A stretch of 34,409 nucleotides of DNA, from IMG/VR virus record IMGVR_UViG_3300025759_000325, positions 1 to 34,409 of that record; one strand, 5' to 3'. The position numbers and the translations under genes were made by a program. Position 1 is the first letter of the stretch. Each line of letters starts with the position of its first letter. This DNA comes from a virus. This document shows positions 5,771 to 12,678 of this stretch, piece by piece. The notes below the pieces were generated by a model that saw only the letters and a list, made by a program, of their open reading frames with translations, did no database searches and was not told where the DNA came from.

Positions 5771-6040
5771 ATGAATCCAACCAAGCTCACAACAGATCAA
5801 CGAGAGTCCGTGGCAATCGCCTTAGGTGAACGCACTGGCATGGATGTCGATGCAAACGATGTCGCAATCATGGGGAAATGGTTGTTTCACAATCACCCTG
5901 ACTACGAAGAAGTGGACATCTACGAACTTCCGCTGCCTATGTGCGCTGAAGTTTGGGAAGACTGCAAGCTCGAAGAAAGCCCTTTTGGCACCAAGGACCC
6001 TGCAACGCTCCAAACAACCATCATCAGGCTCGAATCATGA
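5771..6040 (+). CDS. Acidic early protein (89 residues)
   Basis: ATG 5771 begins MNPTKLTTDQRESVAIALGE; the rest is strongly acidic (HPDYEEVDIYELPLPMCAEV, WEDCKLEESPF). There is no recognised domain. Its TGA overlaps the next ATG (ATGA at 6037-6040), placing it in a tightly coupled operon. Small acidic proteins are common among phage inhibitors of nucleic-acid-binding host enzymes, which is a parallel only. Confidence 0.58.
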   Translation: MNPTKLTTDQRESVAIALGERTGMDVDANDVAIMGKWLFHNHPDYEEVDIYELPLPMCAEVWEDCKLEESPFGTKDPATLQTTIIRLES

Positions 6041-6210
6041 TTGATTGGAAACCTGTAGATCGGTGGACTCGTGCTGGATCTCGCGGTCGTCTGATCAAAT
6101 GTCCACATTGCGGCCATGAGGGTCGCGTCTACCACTTCTCCTGGTCTGCTGTGACATGCCAAGGCTGTAAGCGCATGGTGGAAAAATCAGACTTCACCAC
6201 CCGAAAATGA
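6037..6210 (+). CDS. 57-residue zinc-ribbon protein
   Basis: The product reads MIDWKPVDRWTRAGSRGRLI, KCPHCGHEGRVYHFSW, then SAVTCQGCKRMVEKSDF: a CPHCG...CQGC pair spaced as in a classic zinc ribbon. The family is unknown to me, although tiny ribbon proteins with the K(C)PHCG.....VYHFSW pattern are frequent in cyanophages. It starts and ends with ATGA overlaps with its neighbours. Confidence 0.65.
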   Translation: MIDWKPVDRWTRAGSRGRLIKCPHCGHEGRVYHFSWSAVTCQGCKRMVEKSDFTTRK

Positions 6211-6359
6211 CCTTCACAGACCACGAGCTTGAGCTGCTGGTTGACTCCATCTCTTGGGAGCTTGACTTCCTGGAGTCCACCGGCTGGCACGAGTCTCCGC
6301 GCCATCAAACCCTTACCGAGCTTCAAGCTCGCATCCAATCATTCCTTACGCACCAATGA
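6207..6359 (+). CDS. 50-residue helical acidic protein
   Basis: The short frame MTFTDHELELLVDSISWELD continues FLESTGWHESPRHQTLTELQ and a final helix. It is coupled by ATGA overlaps on both sides. It has no recognised family and is supported by the overlap pattern and by amphipathic helix spacing rather than by motif. Confidence 0.55.
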   Translation: MTFTDHELELLVDSISWELDFLESTGWHESPRHQTLTELQARIQSFLTHQ

Positions 6360-6526
6360 CCATCATCCGAACAGACGACATCGACGACCTTCTGCCGTCC
6401 GAATACAAAGATCCTTGGCCGCCTCTGTCGGACGAGGAGATCGAAGACCGAGAACGCCAAGCCGAATGGCAGGACTATCTCGACTCCATCCCTGACGCTG
6501 CTGAACGTAACCGCAACCTCAAATGA
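6356..6526 (+). CDS. 56-residue very acidic protein
   Basis: The frame begins MTIIRTDDIDDLLPSEYKDP and continues WPPLSDEEIEDRERQAEW and QDYLDSIPDAAERNRN. Nearly a third of residues are Asp or Glu. It is ATGA-coupled at both ends. No family is known to me. The charge pattern is compatible with DNA mimicry or with an intrinsically disordered binder. Confidence 0.55.
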   Translation: MTIIRTDDIDDLLPSEYKDPWPPLSDEEIEDRERQAEWQDYLDSIPDAAERNRNLK

Positions 6527-6795
6527 TTGAACGCAAAAAAGCTGACCGCTCCATTGAGCAGCTGCTCTGTCTCATCCTCGGCAAGCAACACGCCAAAGCA
6601 TCTGAACACCTTGACTACAACAATGCAGAACGCATCGAGTTCTGTTTCAAAATGGTTCACAGTGAAGCTCAAAAGATTGTTGAAACCACTGAAGCCTCAC
6701 AGCTCTCAAAAGCCATTAATGCTTCACGGATGAAGCTAGACAGCCTTCAGTCCCTTAAAACCCTTAACCAACTCATCAACGAAGTCGAATGGTAA
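6523..6795 (+). CDS. 90-residue helical protein
   Basis: The product starts MIERKKADRSIEQLLCLILG and is nearly all helix-forming (KASEHLDYNNAERIEFCFKM, VETTEASQLSKAINASRM), likely a short helical bundle or coiled coil. It overlaps the next gene by seven bases. No family is recognised. Confidence 0.58.
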   Translation: MIERKKADRSIEQLLCLILGKQHAKASEHLDYNNAERIEFCFKMVHSEAQKIVETTEASQLSKAINASRMKLDSLQSLKTLNQLINEVEW

Positions 6796-7004
6796 ACGAA
6801 TTCACTCAAGTCGAATCAATCGTCAAAGATCTCAAAGCCATCATTGATCGCGAAGACAAGCGTCATCAGATGGATCAACATCTCACCACTTCTATGCGTC
6901 ATCTGCTGGAAGACGAGATTATTCCACAACTTGAAAATGAACTTGACTTTGACCCGACTCCTGAACACCTTTGGGATCTAACCGCTGGAGAACCTCCGTT
7001 ATGA
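6789..7004 (+). CDS. 71-residue helical acidic protein
   Basis: From ATG 6789 it reads MVNEFTQVESIVKDLKAIID, then a charged helix and LLEDEIIPQLENELDF. It is acidic with likely coiled-coil character. The TGA overlaps the next ATG (7001). It may pair with the helical protein encoded just before it, since the two are translated from overlapping frames, but no function is recognised. Confidence 0.55.
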   Translation: MVNEFTQVESIVKDLKAIIDREDKRHQMDQHLTTSMRHLLEDEIIPQLENELDFDPTPEHLWDLTAGEPPL

Positions 7005-7204
7005 GCGCCCTTCTTAATGGCAGCCGTCTCTCGCCTAAAGGCTCCCGCGTTCCAACAGATCTCCTACCTCCTGCTATCCGTTATGAAGCAGCTAGGGCTG
7101 TGATCTTTGAAGACTGGGGAGACTACATCCGCGCTAACGAGTGCCTAGGCCTTAAACGTCACTACGAACGAAGAGCTATGGAGGAGTGTACTGATGCCTC
7201 GTAA
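7001..7204 (+). CDS. 67-residue early protein
   Basis: The frame is MSALLNGSRLSPKGSRVPTD followed by LLPPAIRYEAARAVIFEDWG and DYIRANECLGLKRHYERRAM. A helical, mixed-charge protein of unknown function. It overlaps the next gene by 11 bases. Confidence 0.55.
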   Translation: MSALLNGSRLSPKGSRVPTDLLPPAIRYEAARAVIFEDWGDYIRANECLGLKRHYERRAMEECTDAS

Positions 7205-7373
7205 AAAGAAGCAAGACTGGAAACCAGCCACCAGCTTCACCGTCAAAAAACTCAAACCCAATGGACCTAAAAATGGACAATCAACTGAAAGCTGGATGAA
7301 AGGCAAACAAATGGAGGAAAGTCGCTTTCAACAGAAAATTCAACACGACTCCTCAGACCCAGGGCCAACCTAG
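7194..7373 (+). CDS. 59-residue basic protein, last gene of the early operon
   Basis: ATG 7194 begins MPRKKKQDWKPATSFTVKKL; the C-terminal half is hydrophilic and probably disordered. It ends inside the 3' end of the leftward gene 7353-7529 (21-base tail-to-tail overlap). No terminator is evident, so opposing transcripts may meet here. The gene is supported by coupling to its upstream neighbour. Confidence 0.45.
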   Translation: MPRKKKQDWKPATSFTVKKLKPNGPKNGQSTESWMKGKQMEESRFQQKIQHDSSDPGPT

Positions 7374-7529
7374 CTCCACGTCTCCGCGCCATACATCCTC
7401 ATCGATGGGGCGCTGCATCGCATAAACCCGAAACAGGCGTTTCAGCTCTTCCGTTGAGACGCCTATTTCTTTTGCCTTCACTGCCACATTGCACTTGCCG
7501 CGATAGATCTCGTCTAACGCTTCATCCAT
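7353..7529 (-). CDS. 58-residue protein with RLFRVYAMQRP and ELGWPW motifs
   Basis: The frame begins MDEALDEIYRGKCNVAVKAK and continues EIGVSTEELKRLFRVYAMQR, ending RGDVELGWPWV. The first part looks like a short helix-turn-helix (AVKAKEIGVSTEELKRLF). The ending resembles a motif (D.ELCWPW-type) that I recall at the C terminus of tiny cyanophage proteins. It is coupled to the exonuclease gene by a TGATG overlap. It may be a DNA-binding partner of the nuclease, but the function is unproven. Confidence 0.62.
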   Translation of the reverse strand: MDEALDEIYRGKCNVAVKAKEIGVSTEELKRLFRVYAMQRPIDEDVWRGDVELGWPWV

Positions 7530-8350
7530 CACATAACCTCTCCACTCAGCAACATCTCCTTATACAGGTTGTTCCGATCGGTCCATCTGGCCTCACAACC
7601 TCTCATCTCAAGCTCAGACAACATCCGTAGCTGAATGCTGCCGTTTGGCTTCGCAATCACTACCGCTCCAGCATCAACACGAATCCCAGCTCGTTCACGC
7701 AGCGCAAGGCTGTAAGCGCCAAGCTGGTCCTGGTGGTCCTTCAGCCATGCCTCTGGCTTGTCAGTCTCTCGGCTGGTCGTCTTGAAGTCACAGATCGTCA
7801 GACCAAGCTCCGTATCGATCAAGGCGTCCGCCGTCCCAGCAAAACCTTCGTCACTGCTGACGCTGAATTCGGATGCATGAATGGCCGTTACGCTTCCGCT
7901 CACCAACCAGTCGGATAAACCTCTGGCGTACTCACGGGCTGGCCATGCAACTTTCGGCGAACCCTTCTGCGCTTTCTTGAGTGCCCAACTGGTGATCGCC
8001 TTTGGAGGTCGAGCCAATCCATCATCCCAGACCTTCCATGCACCCTTCTTGTTGGCGCTCTGTCGAGCCAGCTTGGCTGCGGTCTTGAGAACATATTCAC
8101 AGTGCTCGTGAGCAATGGTTCCGCGATTACAGGCCAAATCACGCTGTAAACCACTCCCTGCACGCTGTGCCCACCGCTCCAAAGCATCTTTCTGTGATTG
8201 AGGGGCTGTGTTCTTCAGGATATGGGTGACAGAGTGATAAATCTGCCCATGTTGATCCCTGTAAACCCTGAATCTGCCTGAGTTGTCCTGCTCCAGCTGC
8301 CATTGGCGCAGTGAAGCCAAAATGTTCTGCGGATCAGCTTCAATCGTCAT
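7529..8350 (-). CDS. PD-(D/E)XK exonuclease (RecB/Cas4/MGME1-like)
   Basis: This 273-residue protein carries the residues of the RecB-type nuclease fold: GTIAHEHCE (78-86), a Glu at 161, GTADALID (172-179, D175), the catalytic CDFKTTS (187-193, D188 and K190) and the QLGAY motif (209-213). These proteins degrade or resect DNA ends, usually for recombination, replication restart or breakdown of host DNA. The leftward neighbours are a possible ssDNA-binding protein upstream and a small helix-turn-helix-like protein downstream, giving a compact recombination cassette. Length is normal for phage exonucleases of this group. Confidence 0.85.
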   Translation of the reverse strand: MTIEADPQNILASLRQWQLEQDNSGRFRVYRDQHGQIYHSVTHILKNTAPQSQKDALERWAQRAGSGLQRDLACNRGTIAHEHCEYVLKTAAKLARQSANKKGAWKVWDDGLARPPKAITSWALKKAQKGSPKVAWPAREYARGLSDWLVSGSVTAIHASEFSVSSDEGFAGTADALIDTELGLTICDFKTTSRETDKPEAWLKDHQDQLGAYSLALRERAGIRVDAGAVVIAKPNGSIQLRMLSELEMRGCEARWTDRNNLYKEMLLSGEVM

Positions 8351-8501
8351 GAATGGCGTTTTCTTGCAGCCACCTTTGGCGGAGCTGATTTTCCTTTGGC
8401 TCTACGAGATGAGCGCTGGAGACCACACCAGTTAAATGTCCGACAGTCACAGAGACGCAACCGTCCTCCATGAATGTCGTAACTGTCTTGGGTGGTTCCA
8501 T
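8340..8501 (-). CDS. 53-residue protein upstream of the exonuclease
   Basis: The ATG at 8501 is preceded by a good GGGAG eight bases upstream and opens MEPPKTVTTFMEDGCVSVTV, followed by GHLTGVVSSAHLV and a charged tail. The frame overlaps the exonuclease start by 11 bases. The first half suggests a small beta-rich fold. No family is recognised. It is supported by the ribosome-binding site and the coupling. Confidence 0.55.
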   Translation of the reverse strand: MEPPKTVTTFMEDGCVSVTVGHLTGVVSSAHLVEPKENQLRQRWLQENAIHDD

Positions 8502-8515
8502 AGACGCATCTCCCC

Positions 8516-8556
8516 AAAACTAATATATACCTAAAAAAAGGGGGCGCAAGGCCCCC
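8516..8556 (-). terminator. Leftward terminator with an embedded promoter
   Basis: On the minus strand, GGGGGC (8556-8551) pairs with GCCCCC (8545-8540) around a five-base loop, followed by seven Ts (8539-8533): a strong terminator for the gene at 8566-9204. The same DNA offers a promoter for the downstream genes: TTGCGC within the stem, 16 bases, then TATATT near 8523. Termination of one unit and start of the next would share sequence. The terminator is well supported; the promoter is tentative. Confidence 0.75.
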
Positions 8557-8565
8557 GCTCCAAAA

Positions 8566-9204
8566 TCAGGACTCGGCAAACGGATCGCCGCCAACGACCA
8601 TACGACTCAGGTCAAAACCTTCCTTCTTCACCGCCTTATATGCGGCTTCTGCTTCGTCTGCATCGTGACTGTCATCACGAGGACTAGGCATCACCTCATA
8701 GGTAGTGCGGTTGTCGGAAGTCACCGTTTTGGTGATCTCGATGTCGATGTCAGTCAACATCTTTTTCCAAGTCTTATGAGTGCCGATGCTTTCCATCCCA
8801 GTACGAGTGGAAACATGACCGCACTCAAGCACCTGAACCTTCTTAGCCTCCCAGTTGTAAACAGGCCAAGTCCAGTTCAGGTTTGGCTTGCGAGGACGCT
8901 GCATTTCGACAGGCTTGTTCCTGTCTTCAAAGGCGACATCTTGGATGTAATCGCTTCCAAGCTCTTCTTCAATCTCAGCTTCAGTAGGCCTTGAAGGGAA
9001 ACGAAAAGGCCGGTTCTGGGTGGGATCGTTAGGGCTTGCTTTACTGCGACCCCAAACAGTGAAGTAAAAGATGGGATCTTCCTCAAGCAAGGAAAACACC
9101 ACGCCTTCACCACTGCTCAGCTTGGTGTACTGGCAGTAACTACTGGCAGAGCTTGCTCCCCCTGAGGATTCGCTCTCTTGACGGAACTCTTCTGGAATTT
9201 TCAT
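8566..9204 (-). CDS. Possible ssDNA-binding protein (212 residues)
   Basis: The protein begins with a Ser-rich segment (ESSGGASSASSYCQYTKLSS) and continues with a beta-rich core containing FYFTVWGRSKA, NRPFRFPSRPTEAEIEEELG and a Trp/Tyr-rich strand region (NLNWTWPVYNWEAKKVQVLE). The last 30 residues are acidic to mixed and end VVGGDPFAES, reminiscent of SSB-type acidic tails ending in a phenylalanine-containing motif. Many phages with a Prim-Pol and a RecB-type nuclease encode such a protein. I do not recognise the family with certainty, so ssDNA binding is an inference. It has its own promoter (9252-9280) and terminator. Confidence 0.45.
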   Translation of the reverse strand: MKIPEEFRQESESSGGASSASSYCQYTKLSSGEGVVFSLLEEDPIFYFTVWGRSKASPNDPTQNRPFRFPSRPTEAEIEEELGSDYIQDVAFEDRNKPVEMQRPRKPNLNWTWPVYNWEAKKVQVLECGHVSTRTGMESIGTHKTWKKMLTDIDIEITKTVTSDNRTTYEVMPSPRDDSHDADEAEAAYKAVKKEGFDLSRMVVGGDPFAES

Positions 9205-9251
9205 GGAAACTTACGGAGGTTTTCGGAAGACGCCTTGAATGGCGCATGACT

Positions 9252-9293
9252 AATGTAAGCCGGTATTGACGCATGGTCAACCTTCGGTAGGAT
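9252..9293. promoter_or_regulatory. Divergent promoters sharing a palindromic -35 region
   Basis: The palindrome TTGAC-GCATG-GTCAA (9266-9280) supplies a -35 box to each strand. Rightward: TTGACG (9266-9271), 16 bases, TAGGAT (9288-9293), transcript start near 9300. Leftward: TTGACC (complement of 9275-9280), 17 bases, TACATT (complement of 9252-9257), transcript start near 9245. The rightward promoter serves the primase-helicase and the leftward one the possible ssDNA-binding protein. One factor on the palindrome could set both. Confidence 0.65.
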
Positions 9294-9301
9294 AAAAAAA
9301 C

Positions 9302-9337
9302 ACCCGACTCGCCCTGCAGCTAAAGGGCGAACCGGGT
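9302..9337. promoter_or_regulatory. Hairpin at the predicted 5' end of the primase-helicase message
   Basis: ACCCG (9302-9306) pairs with CGGGT (9333-9337) and TCGCCCT (9309-9315) with AGGGCGA (9324-9330), separated by a symmetric AC/AC internal loop, with an eight-base apical loop. It begins about two bases after the predicted rightward start site, so it would cap the message. On the minus strand the same hairpin is followed by TG and a run of seven Ts (9294-9300), which makes it a terminator for leftward antisense transcription. Confidence 0.6.
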
Positions 9338-9359
9338 TTGCATTCCGTTCTAATCTTAC

Positions 9360-11594
9360 ATGAACTTCGATCAGTTCGTCAAGGCGCTGCCAGAAGGGCT
9401 CGTTTACGCCCCAATCTATGCAAAGGGCACTCGGATGCTCTCGGGCAAGCCTGCTACTGGCAAAAACCCCTTAGAGGCCAGCTACGAACAGAAGTTCGGA
9501 CCTGCCGATGTAGCTCTCGCGGTCCAACGCAACCCTGACCTCCAAGCTGTTGGTGTCTTCACTGGCATCCGTGGCAATGGCATCGTCATCCTTGATGTTG
9601 ATCGGAACCTCTCGAAGTACTTGAAGGCATGGGGCTCCTCGCTCGATGGCGCTCCAATAATTACTTCCACCAAGGCCAACGCAGCTAAGTACCTCTTCCG
9701 TGTCCCTGAAGAACTGTGGGCCGACGTAAAGGGTCATGGACTCCGCAAGGAAGACGGTGGAGACTACGAGATCCTTTGGGGACGCCAAGGCGTTGTCTTT
9801 GGTGCTTACCCAGGCGGCAAAGTCTCTAAGCCCGGTCAATATCTTTTAGACGGCAGTCTTGCCGACATCCCTACAGCTCCAGACTGGTTGCTGGCAGAAA
9901 TGAAACAGCCGCCACGCACCATCAACAAGAAAGATCTGGACTTCAGTGATCGCACTCTGGATGAGATCCAGCAGATCATCTTTGAATGCCTTTCAGTGAT
10001 TTCGCCCCAAGGTAAAGGCACCCGTGATCACTGGGTGAAGATCGGGATGGCGATTCATTCCGCACTGCCCACCGACATGGGTCTTCACCTGTGGGCTTCC
10101 TGGTCCTGTGAGGATCCTGATTACGCCTCTGAATGGGAAGACTCCAACCCTTGCGAAGAGGTCTGGTATTCCTTCAAAGGAAATGGTGTTGGCCTTGGCA
10201 CCCTCATCTGGTTGGCAGACCGGGAGGACCCACAGCGGAAACGATTTTCAGAAGACACCGCAAAAATTGTGGCCTCAGCGGAAGCCAAAGTCGTAACTGA
10301 GATCCGGCAGGCCACACTCGACTTCGATGAAGTCATTCGCCGTGCCAAAAAGATCCTTGAACTCGACAACCCTGCTGAGGTCAATTACAAGCTCAACACC
10401 CTTGCTCTTCAAGCTGGCTACCGCGATCAAACTGCTCTCGAAAAGCTGATCGTTGACCAGCTTTCATTTGAAGAGGCCAAGGACATCATGAGCATTCAGG
10501 AGTTGATGGAGACCGAAACAGAGCGTGAATACCTCATCCCTGACGTTCTGCCTCATCCCTCCGTCGTCTTGATATATGGCGCTGGTGGTGACGGTAAATC
10601 CATGTCCGCTTGGGCTCTTGCTAAGCACATCGCAACTGGCAAGCCATTTGTCGTCCGTGGAAATCACGTTCCAGTGAAAAAGGGTCCTGTTGTTCTCCTG
10701 AATGGCGACCAGCCTCTTGTTCAGCTCAAGGAACAGCTGCAAGAGGTGGACTTCCCCATCACCAAAGACAGCATGATCCAGACGGACTGGCAGCTTCAGC
10801 GCTATGCCCAGTTCATCAAGCTGATGAAGAAGCATCAGCCCAAGCTGGTGGTCATTGACTCACTGATTGGCTGCTCTGGTGGTCGGGCCTTTGATGAAAA
10901 CAAGTCTGACTTCGCCACTCCGCTCTACTGGCTGACCAAAAACAACGGTGTTCTCTTCCCCAAGGCCACCATCCTTATCGTTCACCACGCCAATAAGAAC
11001 GGTGGCTTCCGTGGCACCTCAGCCATCCGTGACGCCGTAGACGAAACCTGGGCGCTCCGTAAGCCCACAGACGAGGAGAAAGCCTCTGTAGGCGCTTACA
11101 GCCGCCTTATCACTATCGAGAAGTCACGCTCCGGTCGGATGGGCACTCAACTCGTCATGCAGATGCAGGACGATCTGTCCTTCACCATTTCTGACTTCAC
11201 TCCTGAAGTGGACGTGACCAACACCTCTCCCGCTTCAGTCACTGATCGTGTTCTTCAGAAGCTTCGCGTCGTCTACCCCGAATCACGCTCCAAAGATGAT
11301 CTGGTCTGTGATCCGCTGATTGACGGCAAACCTGCTGCGATCCACAAATCACTTCAACGGCTTGAGAAGCGGGGCTTGATCGTCTCAGACGCTCCAAAAG
11401 GATCTCAAGCTAAGAACTGGACAGCCGTCCTCGCACGTGGAGAGGGAGAGAGAGTGTCCACCGCTCCAACAAAACCAGTCATGGAGCGGAATCTGCCCCT
11501 GGACACTACCCCTGGACAAGTCAAAGGTGTCCAGGGTCTGTTTGATGGAGCGGTTGAGATTGAGCTGTCTGGCGAAGAGGCTGGACACATCTAA
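9360..11594 (+). CDS. Primase-polymerase/helicase fusion
   Basis: This 744-residue replication protein has three parts. Residues about 10-180 form a bifunctional primase-polymerase (Prim-Pol) domain with the metal-binding LDVD (78-81), preceded by GVFTGIRGNGIV. Residues about 200-300 match a PriCT-2-like linker (SVISPQGKGTRDHWVKIGMA, W.SWSCEDPDY). Residues about 395-610 form a RepA/DnaB-like ATPase with Walker A GAGGDGKS (407-414), Walker B KLVVIDS (495-501, D500) and HHANKNGGFRGTSAIRDAVD. The C-terminal part has a winged-helix-like region. It probably primes and unwinds phage DNA. The ATG at 9360 lacks a clear ribosome-binding site. Confidence 0.9.
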   Translation: MNFDQFVKALPEGLVYAPIYAKGTRMLSGKPATGKNPLEASYEQKFGPADVALAVQRNPDLQAVGVFTGIRGNGIVILDVDRNLSKYLKAWGSSLDGAPIITSTKANAAKYLFRVPEELWADVKGHGLRKEDGGDYEILWGRQGVVFGAYPGGKVSKPGQYLLDGSLADIPTAPDWLLAEMKQPPRTINKKDLDFSDRTLDEIQQIIFECLSVISPQGKGTRDHWVKIGMAIHSALPTDMGLHLWASWSCEDPDYASEWEDSNPCEEVWYSFKGNGVGLGTLIWLADREDPQRKRFSEDTAKIVASAEAKVVTEIRQATLDFDEVIRRAKKILELDNPAEVNYKLNTLALQAGYRDQTALEKLIVDQLSFEEAKDIMSIQELMETETEREYLIPDVLPHPSVVLIYGAGGDGKSMSAWALAKHIATGKPFVVRGNHVPVKKGPVVLLNGDQPLVQLKEQLQEVDFPITKDSMIQTDWQLQRYAQFIKLMKKHQPKLVVIDSLIGCSGGRAFDENKSDFATPLYWLTKNNGVLFPKATILIVHHANKNGGFRGTSAIRDAVDETWALRKPTDEEKASVGAYSRLITIEKSRSGRMGTQLVMQMQDDLSFTISDFTPEVDVTNTSPASVTDRVLQKLRVVYPESRSKDDLVCDPLIDGKPAAIHKSLQRLEKRGLIVSDAPKGSQAKNWTAVLARGEGERVSTAPTKPVMERNLPLDTTPGQVKGVQGLFDGAVEIELSGEEAGHI

Positions 11595-11687
11595 CCTGTC
11601 CACCCCCACTGTCCAGGGTCAAATCCATTGCGATCACTACGTTTTGGAGCGCCCTGGACACCCTAGACATCTATACGCGCGTGAGGG

Positions 11688-11831
11688 ATGAACTGGACTG
11701 AGATCTTGAAGCGTGGAAACGTTCCAGAACCACCCGGCTATCACGAGACTGTCGCTCGCATACAGTCCAAACCTGCCAAACCGCGTATCAAACCGTCTCA
11801 AAGGAAGAAGAAACCTAAGAGGCGTAAGTAA
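11688..11831 (+). CDS. 47-residue basic protein
   Basis: The frame reads MNWTEILKRGNVPEPPGYHE, then TVARIQSKPAKPRIKPSQ and a poly-basic end (RKKKPKRRK). The N-terminal MNWxEILKRGNVPEPPGY pattern is one I recall in other phage small proteins. Its C-terminal charge would favour nucleic-acid binding. The start lies 93 bases after the helicase gene. Confidence 0.55.
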   Translation: MNWTEILKRGNVPEPPGYHETVARIQSKPAKPRIKPSQRKKKPKRRK

Positions 11832-11840
11832 CATCTCCCC

Positions 11841-12104
11841 ATGAAAGAAATCAAAACCCTCCTTCCAGAAGAGCTGATCGAAAGACTCTCTGCTGAAGCG
11901 AAAGAAAAAGGACTCCATCGGTCAGAATTGATCCGTGAACGCCTTTCACAACCGCCCAATCACTTCGGACTTACAACCAGTGATTTTCATAAAGCTGTTA
12001 CGAAGGTGCGTCGTCGATCGAGCTATGGTCTGGATAGACAACAGGCTGAAAGCCTTGTCGCAACTGTCTTCAACGAACTCTTCAGCCCAAGCAATGGGGA
12101 CTAA
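11841..12104 (+). CDS. Ribbon-helix-helix (CopG-like) regulator
   Basis: The 87-residue protein begins MKEIKTLLPEELIERLSAEA and KEKGLHRSELIRERLSQP: a short beta strand, two helices with the K.....RSELIRE.L pattern of ribbon-helix-helix DNA-binding proteins, then a C-terminal helical extension. Such proteins act as dimeric repressors. It overlaps the next gene by 11 bases. Its target is unknown; the palindromes at 9266, 5103 and 14788 are candidates. Confidence 0.7.
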   Translation: MKEIKTLLPEELIERLSAEAKEKGLHRSELIRERLSQPPNHFGLTTSDFHKAVTKVRRRSSYGLDRQQAESLVATVFNELFSPSNGD

Positions 12105-12351
12105 ATCAGTGCATCTTCAATACTGTCAGATCTCTGATGAACACTGTCCGCTTGCGATAACTCGCTTCACCTCATTTGACTTGGACAACAAGCCTTTGAG
12201 TGTTGAGCAGGTCACTTATGAGTCCAACATGGACTATATGGAGCGACAAGTCATCAACGCATTGCGCTGCAATGTTGAAGTGAGCATTCTCACAGCAACT
12301 CCAATTCATGAATTCAAAAGGCTCTATCACATCTTCAATAGTGATAAGTGA
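12094..12351 (+). CDS. 85-residue uncharacterised protein
   Basis: From ATG 12094 the product reads MGTKSVHLQYCQISDEHCPL, a beta-rich stretch, then VINALRCNVEVSILTATPIH and EFKRLYHIF. It starts inside the end of the ribbon-helix-helix gene and its own stop overlaps a GTG start (GTGA), so it is in a coupled series. No family is recognised. Confidence 0.55.
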   Translation: MGTKSVHLQYCQISDEHCPLAITRFTSFDLDNKPLSVEQVTYESNMDYMERQVINALRCNVEVSILTATPIHEFKRLYHIFNSDK

Positions 12352-12521
12352 ACATACAAATTTTTCGGCACAATGATGAATGGATTGTGCTAACTGAGTC
12401 TTACACGCTAACGTTCCATCAAACCCTTGCTGGTGCGATGAGTCATGCCGCAACCGAGATCGGGGCGTCAGATCATCATGGAGCGCCTAAACAAAGCAAT
12501 ACAACTCTCGACGACTGGTGA
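12348..12521 (+). CDS. 57-residue protein with GTG start
   Basis: A GTG at 12348 overlaps the preceding stop and opens a frame reading VNIQIFRHNDEWIVLTESYT, LTFHQTLAGAMSHAATEIGA and a short polar end. The beta-beta-helix outline (EWIVLTESYTLTFHQTLAGA) is plausible for a real small fold. It overlaps the following gene by up to 77 bases in another frame, so one of the two may begin later than shown. Confidence 0.5.
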   Translation: MNIQIFRHNDEWIVLTESYTLTFHQTLAGAMSHAATEIGASDHHGAPKQSNTTLDDW

Positions 12522-12654
12522 CCTGCAAAGAGCTGCAATGTTCCTAGAAGGAGCAAGAAAGGTCAGACAAGGCTCTCGTCGTCAACGCACCAATGCAAGA
12601 TCTTCTCAAGCAACTGCATGGAAGAAAAAGGTTGACGACTCGATAACATGGTAA
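12445..12654 (+). CDS. 69-residue basic helical protein
   Basis: The frame from ATG 12445 reads MPQPRSGRQIIMERLNKAIQ, LSTTGDLQRAAMFLEGAR, then an Arg/Lys-rich end. A second ATG at 12478 (MERLNKAIQL...) would shorten the overlap with the preceding gene to 44 bases and is perhaps the better start. No family is recognised; composition suggests nucleic-acid binding. Confidence 0.5.
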   Translation: MPQPRSGRQIIMERLNKAIQLSTTGDLQRAAMFLEGARKVRQGSRRQRTNARSSQATAWKKKVDDSITW

Positions 12655-12678
12655 CATTCGTCTAGTATTTTAAAGCCG

